Origin: Bacillota bacterium | GTDB taxonomy: Bacteria; Bacillota; Clostridia; Lachnospirales; Lachnospiraceae | Assembly: GCA_023420935.1 (NCBI GenBank) | Contig: JAEZUR010000088.1 | Location: forward strand, 1-15,128 | Direction: 5' to 3' | Length of the DNA stretch: 15,128 bases | In this document: in pieces, positions 6,130 through 14,405 of the stretch | Numbering within the stretch: position 1 is the first letter of the stretch | Layout of the letters: each line of letters starts with the position of its first letter | Made by a program: the position numbers and the translations under genes | Notes under the pieces: generated by a model | What the model saw: only the letters and a program-made list of their open reading frames with translations | What the model was told of the DNA's origin: nothing | Database searches by the model: none

Positions 6130-8319
6130 ATGTTAGAAAAATACTATTGTATACAACAACATGATATTACAGATTGTGGAGCAGCATGTTTGGCTACCAT
6201 ATCAAAACAATATGGGTTTACAACTTCGATCTCTAAGATAAGAGAAGTAGCTGGTACAGACAAGCAGGGAACCAATGTATACGGTGTGATAAAAGCTGCC
6301 GAGCAGCTTGGGTTTAGTGCAAAAGGAGTAAAAGGAGATAAGGAAGCCTTTTTTTCTGATTTTCCACTTCCTTGTATCGCCCATGTAATTGTCAATGGAG
6401 GGCTGCTGCATTATGTTGTTATCCATAAGATTAGTGAAAAAGAAGTTGTAATAGCTGACCCTGCCAATGGATTAGTAAAGATATCACCAGAAGAGTTTTT
6501 TGGTGAGCATGCAGAAGGCGGAAAATCACCTAAATATCAGTGGAGCGGTGTTCTTATCATACTAGTTCCAGACAATAAATTTATAAAGGGAAATGAAACG
6601 AAGGGATTATTTCAGCGTTTTATTCATTTACTTGTGCCTCAGAAACGTTTGATCATTCATGTTTTTGTGGCATCTATTCTGTATACTGTGCTGGGGATTC
6701 TTGGTGCCTTTTATTATAAAATCTTAATTGATGATATATTATCTGCAGCACTATTAAAGACCTTGCATATTATATCAATTGGGGTAATACTACTTAATTT
6801 GTTTCGCGTATTACTTGGAGCATTTCGCTCACATTTACTCTTATATCTGAGTCAAAAATTAGATATTGCTCTCTTGTTAGGTTACTATAGTCACGTCTTA
6901 GAATTACCTATGAATTTTTTTGGTACCCGTAAAGTGGGAGAAATAATATCAAGATTTCAGGATGCGTCCAAAGTTAGAGATGCCATATCAGGTGCAACCC
7001 TTACCATTATGATTGACACCATTATGGTCATTGCTGGTGGTGTTATTTTGTTTACTCAAAATGGATACATGTTCGGAGTAACTATGGTTGTTGTATTCCT
7101 GTATTTCATCATTGTTGTTAGCTTTAATAAATGGTATCGCAGCCTCAATCAAAAACAGATGGAAGACAATGCCCAGTTGACTTCTTATATGGTAGAGTCT
7201 CTTAATGGAATACAGACTGTGAAGTCTTATAATGCAGAACGAAAAGTGAAATTGGAGACAGAAAGAAAATTTGTAAGTTTATTACGTAGTATATTTAAAT
7301 TAAGTTGGGTTAGTAACTTACAGAGTTCTCTTGTTAATTTTACAGAGTTAACAGGAGGGATAGTGATTCTATGGGTAGGTGCTTATCAAGTGATAAAAGG
7401 AAATATTTCAATCGGTCAACTTATTGCATTTAATTCCTTGTTGGCTTATTTCCTAGATCCAGTTAAAAATCTTATTAATCTACAGCCACAGATGCAGACA
7501 GCCCTTGTAGCAGCAGATCGTCTAGGAGAAATATTAGATTTAGAGTTGGAAAAACAAGAAAATGAGAGGAATAAACTTAAGCCACAATCCCTAAAAGGTA
7601 ACATAGATATTGAACATATTACCTTTCGTTATGGGACAAGGGCTCCTGTACTAGAAGAGATTACGATGCATATCAGACAAGGAGAGCGGATTGCATTAGT
7701 GGGAGAAAGCGGATCTGGCAAGACCACTCTGTCCAAATTGCTTTTGAATCTATATACACCAGAAGAAGGTGAAATTTTAATTCAAGACAATAATATGAAA
7801 GATATACAGATTGAGTCACTAAGAGATAAGATCGCTTACATACCTCAGGAAACATTTTTGTTTAGTGGATCCATTATGGAGAACTTAACACTTGGCTTAG
7901 AAGATGTCACGATTGAAGATGTGATTGATGCATCCAAGAAAGCTCAAGCCCATGAATTTATTAATGATCTGCCCTTGCGTTACGATACCAGGTTAGAAGA
8001 AAATGGATCCAACCTTTCAGGAGGTCAAAGACAGCGGTTAGCCATTGCTAGAGCCATTTTAAAGAAACCAGATATTCTCATTCTGGATGAGGCAACTAGT
8101 AATCTGGATTCTATCACCGAACGAGCAATAGAGCAGACAATTGAAGAATATAGTGAAGGGATGACAACCATTATAATTGCTCACCGACTTAGTACCATAA
8201 AAAGGTGTGATACCATTTATGTTTTAGAAAAGGGTAAGATATTAGAGCACGGGAATCATGATGAACTGTTACAGAAAGATGGACAGTACGCCAAGTTGTG
8301 GAAGCAGCAAGTGGGATGA
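6130..8319 (+). CDS. C39-peptidase ABC exporter for double-glycine peptides
   Basis: Membrane exporter that cuts the leader after Gly-Gly and moves the mature peptide out using ATP (PCAT type, like ComA, LagD, BlpA). The 729-residue length from the ATG at 6130 is normal; this start is preferred over 6118 because GGAG (6120-6123) stands 6 nt before it. Domains in order: C39 peptidase 1-~145 with QHDITDCGAAC (catalytic Cys16, oxyanion Gln10), His94 (LLHYVV) and Asp110 (IADPANG); membrane domain ~170-450 with about six segments; ATPase domain with Walker A GESGSGKTT (525-533), signature LSGGQ (629-633), Walker B ILILDE (649-654) and His685. All catalytic parts are intact, so processing of the 4766-4906 precursor is plausible. 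The adaptor gene follows after 52 bp on the same strand. Confidence 0.96.
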   Translation: MLEKYYCIQQHDITDCGAACLATISKQYGFTTSISKIREVAGTDKQGTNVYGVIKAAEQLGFSAKGVKGDKEAFFSDFPLPCIAHVIVNGGLLHYVVIHKISEKEVVIADPANGLVKISPEEFFGEHAEGGKSPKYQWSGVLIILVPDNKFIKGNETKGLFQRFIHLLVPQKRLIIHVFVASILYTVLGILGAFYYKILIDDILSAALLKTLHIISIGVILLNLFRVLLGAFRSHLLLYLSQKLDIALLLGYYSHVLELPMNFFGTRKVGEIISRFQDASKVRDAISGATLTIMIDTIMVIAGGVILFTQNGYMFGVTMVVVFLYFIIVVSFNKWYRSLNQKQMEDNAQLTSYMVESLNGIQTVKSYNAERKVKLETERKFVSLLRSIFKLSWVSNLQSSLVNFTELTGGIVILWVGAYQVIKGNISIGQLIAFNSLLAYFLDPVKNLINLQPQMQTALVAADRLGEILDLELEKQENERNKLKPQSLKGNIDIEHITFRYGTRAPVLEEITMHIRQGERIALVGESGSGKTTLSKLLLNLYTPEEGEILIQDNNMKDIQIESLRDKIAYIPQETFLFSGSIMENLTLGLEDVTIEDVIDASKKAQAHEFINDLPLRYDTRLEENGSNLSGGQRQRLAIARAILKKPDILILDEATSNLDSITERAIEQTIEEYSEGMTTIIIAHRLSTIKRCDTIYVLEKGKILEHGNHDELLQKDGQYAKLWKQQVG

Positions 8320-8371
8320 GAATGTTAAAAACGAAAGAGAAGAATAGTAAATCTTTACAAGGAGAAACAAG

Positions 8372-10291
8372 ATGAAACCAATTATATTAAACATGGATGA
8401 AATGTCAGATAGCAAAGAAGTTTATGACTCCAAGCCAAATATTTTTTTCACCATATTTATCTATCTGATCTTAGCTATGTTGGCCATTGGGTTTATCTGG
8501 ATGTATTTTGGTCGTATTGATGTTGTAGTCAAATCGGAAGCGGTTCTTAGGCCAAATGAACAGGTGAGTACCGTGGTAAATGAATACAATGGAACTATAG
8601 AAAAGGTTTATGTGGAAGATGGGAAACGGGTTAACAAAGGTGATATTTTATATGTAATCAATCATTCTGATCTGCAGACAGAACAGAACTATCAAGAAGG
8701 ACAGTTAGCAGATGTAAAGGATACCATCTCCAGTCTTCGGAAATATAAAGAATCTATTTTAGATAATACTAATTATTTTGAGAAGACGGGGAAGGAAGAG
8801 CCATATTACATACAATTTGAGACCTATTACCTTAATTACCAAACCATGAAAAAAGATGATAGCTATTCTAAAGAGGAGTTGGATTTAAATATTAACACTG
8901 CATCTGACCAATTAAATACTATGAGCAATAGACTGACGAACTATAAATTGTTAAAGAATTCTATTGAACTTGGGAAAAATGAGTTTACAAACAGTGGAGA
9001 GCAAAAAGAGTATTTTAGTCTGTATGAAAAATATGTGAGTGACTATCAAGCTCTTGATAAACAGTTTGATGTAAAGAAGAAGGAAATAGAGTTATCCACT
9101 ACAAAAGAGGGCGTAGTTAATTCACTGGAATATTACAAGGAACAATTAGCAGGTTATACTACTCTAAAGAAAAGTATTGAAGCGAAGCAAGACTATTTTA
9201 CAGAAACCAGTTCCTATAGCCTGAAATACCAGGAATATATATCGAAATCCCAGCAGCTAATCACAGTTTATGAACAGGCAAAGGCAGATTATGAGCTTAA
9301 TGTAGAGCTAAAAGATTACGGAGTAACAGCTATGGAGATTAAAAAGTCTCAGACGGCTATGGAAGATGCAGATAAGGCAATCGACAATTACAAAGTTAGT
9401 TACCTTGCTGAGGTTAATGAAAAAATTACCGAAGTGAATAAGAACATAAAAGAGATGAATCTTCAAAAAGATAATACCCTAAGTAAAAAGACATTATTAA
9501 GTCAAAATGAAATCGATAGAAAAGCAGCATTAAAAAATTATAAGCTTCAGTATATGACGGAACTGGATAGTAAAATAACAGAATTACAGGACAGTGTTGA
9601 TACTATACAAGATAATTTGGATTCCCTTGAATTACAATCAGACAAAAACTATATCTACAAGCAATCAGACGTTAAGCAAACGGATTCGAAACAATCACAT
9701 GATAAGCAAAAAGAGGGTGTAAAAGGAAGCATTGTTGAGTATAAAAATAAAGAACTTCAAACTACCATTGGGAATATTGATACCTATGAGGAAAAGAAAA
9801 GGGAACTAGAGGTTAGCCTTGACAAGGTTCAATCGGCTATAGATAGTGCAATTGTTACAGCCAGTGCTAGTGGTGTAGTAAATACCAATATAGAGTTAGT
9901 AGAAGGAGATATGCTAGCTGCTGGTACACAAGTATTGACTGTGATTCCAGATGGAAGCAATCTATACAAAGTAAATATTTACGTTAGAAACGAAGATATT
10001 GGCAGAATTAAGAATGGCATGGAGATAAAATGCAATGTATATGCACTGCCAAATACGGAGTTTGGATACTTAAGAGGAACCATCCAGAAGGTATCAAAGG
10101 ATATCAAGGTTGATAAAGATAATACCATTGGATATTACCTAGTTGAGGCCTCCTTGGAACAAAGAACTCTTTATGATCAAAGTGGTAAGGAATCCATTCT
10201 AAAAGCAGGAATGAGCTGTCAGGCGCAAATTATCACAGAAAATAAGAGGATATTAACGTATGTATTAGAGAAGTTGGATTTGTGGGATTGA
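8372..10291 (+). CDS. HlyD-family adaptor with very long coiled coil
   Basis: Membrane-anchored periphery protein that partners the ABC exporter, as ComB or LcnD do. It has a cytoplasmic N-tail, one membrane segment (about 24-46), a biotinyl-lipoyl-like half domain (about 55-98, with NGTIEKVYVEDGKRVNKGD), a long helical region (about 100-490) rich in Lys, Glu, Gln and Leu with heptad-like spacing, and the matching second half (ASASGVVNTNIELVEGD) followed by a beta domain ending KAGMSCQAQII. At 639 residues it is clearly longer than ComB/LcnD-type adaptors (roughly 450-475); the excess is in the coiled coil, with a low-complexity Lys/Gln/Ser/Asp patch near residues 427-447. AAGGAG before the ATG supports the start. 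The next gene begins 38 bp after its stop, so the three form a probable operon. The long hairpin suggests it reaches far out into the wall or meets the TolC-like partner; that is inference. Confidence 0.93.
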   Translation: MKPIILNMDEMSDSKEVYDSKPNIFFTIFIYLILAMLAIGFIWMYFGRIDVVVKSEAVLRPNEQVSTVVNEYNGTIEKVYVEDGKRVNKGDILYVINHSDLQTEQNYQEGQLADVKDTISSLRKYKESILDNTNYFEKTGKEEPYYIQFETYYLNYQTMKKDDSYSKEELDLNINTASDQLNTMSNRLTNYKLLKNSIELGKNEFTNSGEQKEYFSLYEKYVSDYQALDKQFDVKKKEIELSTTKEGVVNSLEYYKEQLAGYTTLKKSIEAKQDYFTETSSYSLKYQEYISKSQQLITVYEQAKADYELNVELKDYGVTAMEIKKSQTAMEDADKAIDNYKVSYLAEVNEKITEVNKNIKEMNLQKDNTLSKKTLLSQNEIDRKAALKNYKLQYMTELDSKITELQDSVDTIQDNLDSLELQSDKNYIYKQSDVKQTDSKQSHDKQKEGVKGSIVEYKNKELQTTIGNIDTYEEKKRELEVSLDKVQSAIDSAIVTASASGVVNTNIELVEGDMLAAGTQVLTVIPDGSNLYKVNIYVRNEDIGRIKNGMEIKCNVYALPNTEFGYLRGTIQKVSKDIKVDKDNTIGYYLVEASLEQRTLYDQSGKESILKAGMSCQAQIITENKRILTYVLEKLDLWD

Positions 10292-10329
10292 TATGAAAAA
10301 TATTGATATGTTGAAAAATGGAGAAAAGT

Positions 10330-11430
10330 ATGAATAGGAAACTGAAAAAATGTAAGGTTACATTAGGAGTAGTAGCTATGCTTCTATTTACGTGCTGTGA
10401 AAACAGAAAAAGTGCAGCAGCGCAATCGGATACCTATTATTATTCTATTTCTGGTTCTGGCAACTTTGTGACCTTGGAGGAGTTAAGATCCAGATTCTAT
10501 ACGAATAGTATTGATATCATGGAGACGAATAATGCATGCGAACTGGAAGCCGCGAAGTATGATGCAGCGCTAGAAGAGTGGAACACCATAGTGATGAGCA
10601 ATAAACAGACGGCAGAAGCAAAACTTCAGGTTGATTTATATCAATTTGCAAAGACCAATCAAAATAGTATAAAGGAAGCAACTAATCAAAAGCTAGAAGC
10701 TGAATTTATAAAGAACTGTTACAAGATGATACTGAATCAAGAAGAAAAGGAATATTACAGTGCCAATGCAGAATATCTTAGTACAGCTTATTATATCGCT
10801 AGTAAAAAGTATACTAAAGGTTATGTTACGTTAGAGACTGTGGAGCAGATACAAGCAGATATTGATGTGAATGCAGATGATATGCTAGAGAATCAATATA
10901 ACAAAGAGTTACTAACTTTGTATACAGAAACAGGATCTAATGCTGTATTACTACCAATTTCATTGCTGAATAAGACATACTATGAATCAAGCAGTATATC
11001 CTTAATAAATAACAAGGAATATGAAACAGAGCAACTACAGAATACTATTTCTGCATATTATAATTATCTGAGTAATTTAAATGTTGCTTCCAATACTTCG
11101 GCATACCGCAAAGTAAATCTGCAAATTATGGATTATCAGTTGCAATTACAAAAACTTAGTAAGGATATGGATTCTTATGCAAAGAAAAGTATAAAAAGTT
11201 ACAACTTAGTCTGTAGAAAATGTAGTAGCCTTAAGAAAAAAGTTAGCGTAGCTGATAAAGAGTATACCAATGCACTGATGCAATATAAGAAGGGTAAGAT
11301 TGCTAAATTAACATTAAACAAGGCATTGGTTACAAAAGAAGAAATCGATGTGGAATACTATAAGGCTTGTTATCAGAAAATGGTCTGGGAATTTGTACTT
11401 GATAATGGAATCTATGGAGTAACACCATAG
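10330..11430 (+). CDS. Secreted TolC-like helical protein
   Basis: A 366-residue protein of uncertain function. The ATG at 10330 is preferred to 10318 because GGAG (10320-10323) lies 6 nt before it, the same arrangement as at the exporter gene. Residues 1-21 form a signal sequence (NRKLKKCK, then hydrophobic). Two Cys at 22-23 resemble a lipid site but the -1 residue (Thr or Cys) is not canonical; cleavage after the AAA at 29-31 is the alternative. The rest is almost wholly helical, charged and Tyr/Asn/Lys-rich. Two segments, one with KKYTKGYVTLETVEQIQAD and one near the end with YKKGKIAKLTLNKALVTKEE, have the Y-x-x-G turn then long helix seen twice in TolC-type proteins, suggesting a two-repeat TolC fold. 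In the operon it follows an ABC exporter and HlyD adaptor, the order of a tripartite type I system. Alternative: a wall-associated helical accessory protein unrelated to TolC. Confidence 0.7.
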   Translation: MNRKLKKCKVTLGVVAMLLFTCCENRKSAAAQSDTYYYSISGSGNFVTLEELRSRFYTNSIDIMETNNACELEAAKYDAALEEWNTIVMSNKQTAEAKLQVDLYQFAKTNQNSIKEATNQKLEAEFIKNCYKMILNQEEKEYYSANAEYLSTAYYIASKKYTKGYVTLETVEQIQADIDVNADDMLENQYNKELLTLYTETGSNAVLLPISLLNKTYYESSSISLINNKEYETEQLQNTISAYYNYLSNLNVASNTSAYRKVNLQIMDYQLQLQKLSKDMDSYAKKSIKSYNLVCRKCSSLKKKVSVADKEYTNALMQYKKGKIAKLTLNKALVTKEEIDVEYYKACYQKMVWEFVLDNGIYGVTP

Positions 11431-11438
11431 TGTAAAAA

Positions 11439-11482
11439 AACGAATGTAGCGGCAATATAGTGCCCTTTAGCATACATTCGTT
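11439..11482. terminator. Hairpin after the secretion operon, possible terminator
   Basis: AACGAATGTA (11439-11448) pairs perfectly with 11473-11482, with a small inner GGCA/TGCC stem. An A7 run precedes it (11434-11440), so a T tract follows the hairpin only on the minus strand; the plus-strand side lacks a good T run. It is well placed to end the operon but is a weak plus-strand terminator by sequence. Confidence 0.45.
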
Positions 11483-11509
11483 GTACATGATAAGTATTTA
11501 AGTTATAAT
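11481..11509 (+). promoter_or_regulatory. Promoter of the CPBP-family gene
   Basis: TTGTAC (11481-11486), a 17-bp spacer and a perfect TATAAT (11504-11509) overlap the 3' arm of the preceding hairpin. The start near 11516 gives a leader of about 90 nt with no clear structure, so the CPBP gene is probably transcribed on its own as well as by any readthrough. Confidence 0.55.
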
Positions 11510-11604
11510 TAAGATAATTGCAGAACCATAATGATTTCAGTAAACAATATTGGAATTGAGTTTCGAAATTACTTAGTTAGATTAATTTAAAAGGAGAGAA
11601 AAGA

Positions 11605-12465
11605 ATGAATAAAGTAGGTAATATTATTATGTGCATTGTACCGTTACTAATAGCAATCGCAATTCAGGTTGGTGTATCTTTTGCAGGAGTTTTAGTTTTT
11701 GGAGTAACGAAAGCGTTTCAATTAGCATTTAATGGAGAAACAGATCCTGATGTAATAGCAGAATCCATTTACAGTATAATTAACACAGATATCGTGATTA
11801 TTCTTACTGGATTAGCAGCAGCTGTATGTTTAGTGGTATTCGGTATCTGGTATAAGAAAGGGTTTCCAGATTTAACACGTAAAAGTTTAAAAGATGCGCT
11901 TACCATCAAAAGAGTTTTATTAATCGTCGTGATGGCAGTTGGTATACAGTTCGCAACTTCAATGATACTTGGTGGGTTAGAGAGTGCCAAGCCAGAATGG
12001 TTTGAAAAGTATAATCGATTAATTGAATCTTTGGGTATGGGAGAGTCTTGGATATCTATAATCCCAGTTGTATTTTTAGCGCCAATTGCAGAGGAACTTA
12101 TTTTTAGAGGGGTAGTACTTCAATATACCAAAAAGGCAATGCCATTTCTAGCAGGTAATATTCTGCAAGCAGCTTTGTTTGGTATATACCATATGAATAT
12201 CGTACAAGGCTTATATGCGTTCCTGTTTGGGCTTTTCCTTGGATTGGTATGTGAAAAATTAGGTTCTATCTATGGAGCAATCCTTCTACATATGTGTATC
12301 AATTTGTTAGGATATCTTATTGGACTATTTTTATCAGAGGATGTCTACAATACGCCAATTATGGGGATTGTTATATTTATAGTCTCTGTTTTAATGATTG
12401 CATTTAGTGTCAAGATGGTGTATAAAGAGAATATAGAAACTAATAGTCTTTTGATAAGTGAGTAA
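11605..12465 (+). CDS. CPBP-family intramembrane metalloprotease (Abi type)
   Basis: A 286-residue multi-pass membrane protein of the CAAX protease/bacteriocin-processing family. Membrane segments are visible near 8-34, 62-82, 102-121, 150-162, 182-196, 203-215, 222-243 and 251-271. The three family motifs are present: EELIFRG (Glu163, Glu164, Arg168), FGIYHMN (His196) and LLHMCIN (His229, Asn233), so the metal site appears intact. AAGGAG before the ATG supports the start, and it has its own promoter. In lactic acid bacteria some members of this family give self-immunity next to double-glycine bacteriocin genes; here it follows the secretion operon by 174 bp, so immunity or peptide processing is possible but unproven. 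A general membrane-protease role unrelated to the locus is the alternative. Confidence 0.9.
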   Translation: MNKVGNIIMCIVPLLIAIAIQVGVSFAGVLVFGVTKAFQLAFNGETDPDVIAESIYSIINTDIVIILTGLAAAVCLVVFGIWYKKGFPDLTRKSLKDALTIKRVLLIVVMAVGIQFATSMILGGLESAKPEWFEKYNRLIESLGMGESWISIIPVVFLAPIAEELIFRGVVLQYTKKAMPFLAGNILQAALFGIYHMNIVQGLYAFLFGLFLGLVCEKLGSIYGAILLHMCINLLGYLIGLFLSEDVYNTPIMGIVIFIVSVLMIAFSVKMVYKENIETNSLLISE

Positions 12466-12542
12466 GATACCATACAAAAGAATATTCTTGCTCATTTTGT
12501 CAATATTATATAGGTATATGAATAGAAAGGAGCAAGCAATAT

Positions 12543-13850
12543 ATGAACGAACGAATTAGAATAGCAGCAGTGCATGGTAGAGAAATTCTTGATTCAAGAG
12601 GTAATCCTACTGTGGAAGTAGAAGTTGTATTAGAAGACGGAAGTACTGGTAAGGCAGCAGTACCATCTGGAGCATCCACTGGAGCATTTGAAGCAGTAGA
12701 ACTTAGAGATGGTGATGAGAAACGTTATTTAGGAACTGGAGTTAAAAAAGCAGTAGAGCACGTGAATAAAGAGATTGCAGATACCATTATAGGTATGAAT
12801 GCGTTGAATCAAGCAGAGGTTGACCAGGCTTTGATAAAAGCGGATGGTACAGAGAATAAAGCAAAACTTGGAGCCAATGCAATATTAGGAGCTTCTTTAG
12901 CAGTTGCCAAAGCAGCGGCAGCAGCACTATATCTACCATTATATCAATATATTGGTGGTTGTAATGCAAAAACACTACCTGTACCAATGATGAATATTAT
13001 CAATGGCGGTAAACATGCAGATTCATCATTAAATATTCAGGAATTTATGATCATGCCAGTTGGAGCTAGTAGCTTTTCAGCAGCATTAGAATCTTGTGCG
13101 ACTGTATTCCATACATTAAAGAAACTATTGAAATCAGAGGGATACGTTACTGCAGTTGGTGACGAAGGTGGTTTTGCACCTAAGTTTGAAAGTGATGAAC
13201 AAGCTCTTCAATACATTGTAAAAGCCATTGAACAAGCTGGTTATAAGCCAGGAAGCGATTTCTTTATAGCGATTGATGCAGCGTCAACAGAAATGTATGA
13301 GGAAGCAGCAAAAGCAGGTAGAAAAGGTGATTATCTTTTCTGGAAATCAGGAGAATATAAGACAGTAGAAGAAATGATACAATATTGGGAGAATATCTGC
13401 CAGAAGTATCCAGTTATTTCACTGGAAGATGGTCTTGCAGAAGAAGACTGGGATGGTTGGAAGAAGCTAACGGAGCGTCTTGGCAACAAGATTCAATTGG
13501 TTGGTGACGATCTATTCGTAACCAATACAAAGCGTGTTGAAAAAGGAATCGAACAAAATATATCCAATTCTGTTTTGATTAAATTTAACCAGATTGGTAC
13601 ATTGACTGAGACATTGGATGCTATCGAAATGGCTAAGAATAATCGTTGGACTGCTATTATATCCCATCGTTCTGGTGAGACAGAAGATGTTACGATTGCG
13701 GATATAGCTGTAGCGATGAATGCAGGACAGATTAAGACAGGTGCACCTTCTAGAAGTGATCGTGTAGCGAAATACAATCAATTGTTAAGAATTGAAGAAG
13801 AACTTGGAAGTGTAGCAGTTTATCCAGGTAGGAAAGCATTTAAAATATAA
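12543..13850 (+). CDS. eno: Enolase (phosphopyruvate hydratase)
   Basis: Glycolytic enzyme converting 2-phosphoglycerate to phosphoenolpyruvate in the cytoplasm with Mg2+. The 435-residue length is normal. Visible features: the N-terminal EILDSRGNPTVEVEV, the mobile loop PSGASTGAFEAVELRDGD, catalytic Glu208 in GDEGGFAP, Mg2+ ligands Asp245 (AIDAAST), Glu295 (SLEDGLAE) and Asp322 (GDDLF), catalytic Lys347 (VLIKFNQIGTLTET), SHRSGETED (about 374-382) and Lys398 (GQIKTG). AAAGGAG lies 10 nt before the ATG. It follows the CPBP gene by 77 bp; no convincing separate promoter was picked out there, though one is likely for a glycolytic gene. It ends at a strong terminator. Nothing unusual was seen. 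Confidence 0.98.
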   Translation: MNERIRIAAVHGREILDSRGNPTVEVEVVLEDGSTGKAAVPSGASTGAFEAVELRDGDEKRYLGTGVKKAVEHVNKEIADTIIGMNALNQAEVDQALIKADGTENKAKLGANAILGASLAVAKAAAAALYLPLYQYIGGCNAKTLPVPMMNIINGGKHADSSLNIQEFMIMPVGASSFSAALESCATVFHTLKKLLKSEGYVTAVGDEGGFAPKFESDEQALQYIVKAIEQAGYKPGSDFFIAIDAASTEMYEEAAKAGRKGDYLFWKSGEYKTVEEMIQYWENICQKYPVISLEDGLAEEDWDGWKKLTERLGNKIQLVGDDLFVTNTKRVEKGIEQNISNSVLIKFNQIGTLTETLDAIEMAKNNRWTAIISHRSGETEDVTIADIAVAMNAGQIKTGAPSRSDRVAKYNQLLRIEEELGSVAVYPGRKAFKI

Positions 13851-13881
13851 TTAAGATAACTTAGATTAAGTATCTTATGAA

Positions 13882-13925
13882 AAGAACCCCACTAGATAGT
13901 CGTAAAGAATTCTAGTGGGGTTCTT
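13882..13925. terminator. Strong bidirectional terminator after eno
   Basis: A perfect 15-bp inverted repeat (13882-13896 with 13911-13925) with a CCCC/GGGG core and 14-nt loop. T-rich sequence follows on both sides (TTCTTGTATTATT on plus, TTCTTTTCAT on minus). It lies between the convergent ends of eno and the acidic-protein gene. Confidence 0.9.
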
Positions 13926-13947
13926 GTATTATTCTGGTGAAAATTAG

Positions 13948-14340
13948 TTATACAATCTCATCTGAGCTATACATATCTTCATCAGACATATCTTCATCTT
14001 GAACGATAGGCATATCATGATCCATTGTTAATGCTTCTGCAACCGAATCATCATATTCGTCATAATCCATTGCTGATTCTGTATTTTCCTCAGATAAATC
14101 TTGAAATACTTGGGCGATTTTGTACGTAATAATATCATCCATAGTTTTAACTTTATATGGTTCGCTAGTTTTGCATCGATAATATTTTAAAACATTGCCA
14201 CTAACTAAAGCTAATGCTTCTCGATTGCATAAATTAGAGTCTCTTTGGTAAGGAAGCTTATCATACATGGAGAGATTATCTTCTAAAGCGGAATCATATG
14301 GGTTCAATCGTCGGGTAGCCGCTGTAAGCATATCACTCAT
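13948..14340 (-). CDS. Unrecognised acidic protein
   Basis: A 130-residue protein that I do not recognise. No signal sequence or membrane segment is seen, so it is probably cytoplasmic. Residues 1-85 are mixed in charge (MSDMLTAATRRLNPYDSAL, then VSGNVLKYYRCKTSEPYKV) and may fold; from about residue 85 the chain is dominated by Asp and Glu (SEENTESAMDYDEYDD, DEDMSDEDMYSSDEIV), probably a disordered acidic tail. AAAGGTG before the ATG and a near-consensus promoter of its own support it as a real gene. It is downstream of, and on the same strand as, the ATPase gene but has its own start signal. The acidic tail could bind Ca2+ or basic partners; this is only a guess. Confidence 0.75.
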   Translation of the reverse strand: MSDMLTAATRRLNPYDSALEDNLSMYDKLPYQRDSNLCNREALALVSGNVLKYYRCKTSEPYKVKTMDDIITYKIAQVFQDLSEENTESAMDYDEYDDSVAEALTMDHDMPIVQDEDMSDEDMYSSDEIV

Positions 14341-14376
14341 TATTTTTCACCTTTCCATTATCTTAATAGTAAGTTA

Positions 14377-14405
14377 ATTATAACTCTTTTCGTAAAGTGT
14401 TTCAA
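14377..14405 (-). promoter_or_regulatory. Promoter of the acidic-protein gene
   Basis: On the minus strand TTGAAA (14405-14400), a 17-bp spacer and TATAAT (14382-14377), matching the consensus at 5 and 6 of 6 positions. The -35 box overlaps the stop codon of the ATPase gene. The implied start near 14370 gives a leader of about 30 nt. Confidence 0.75.

Noticed and set aside
10293..10337. 14-codon frame between adaptor and TolC-like genes
   Set aside because: No ribosome site; most likely chance, though it overlaps the downstream start.
11531..11590. 19-codon frame in the leader of the CPBP gene
   Set aside because: No ribosome site and no recognisable peptide features.
13493..13781. Antisense reading frames in eno
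   Set aside because: They lie opposite a highly conserved gene, lack ribosome sites and resemble no protein.
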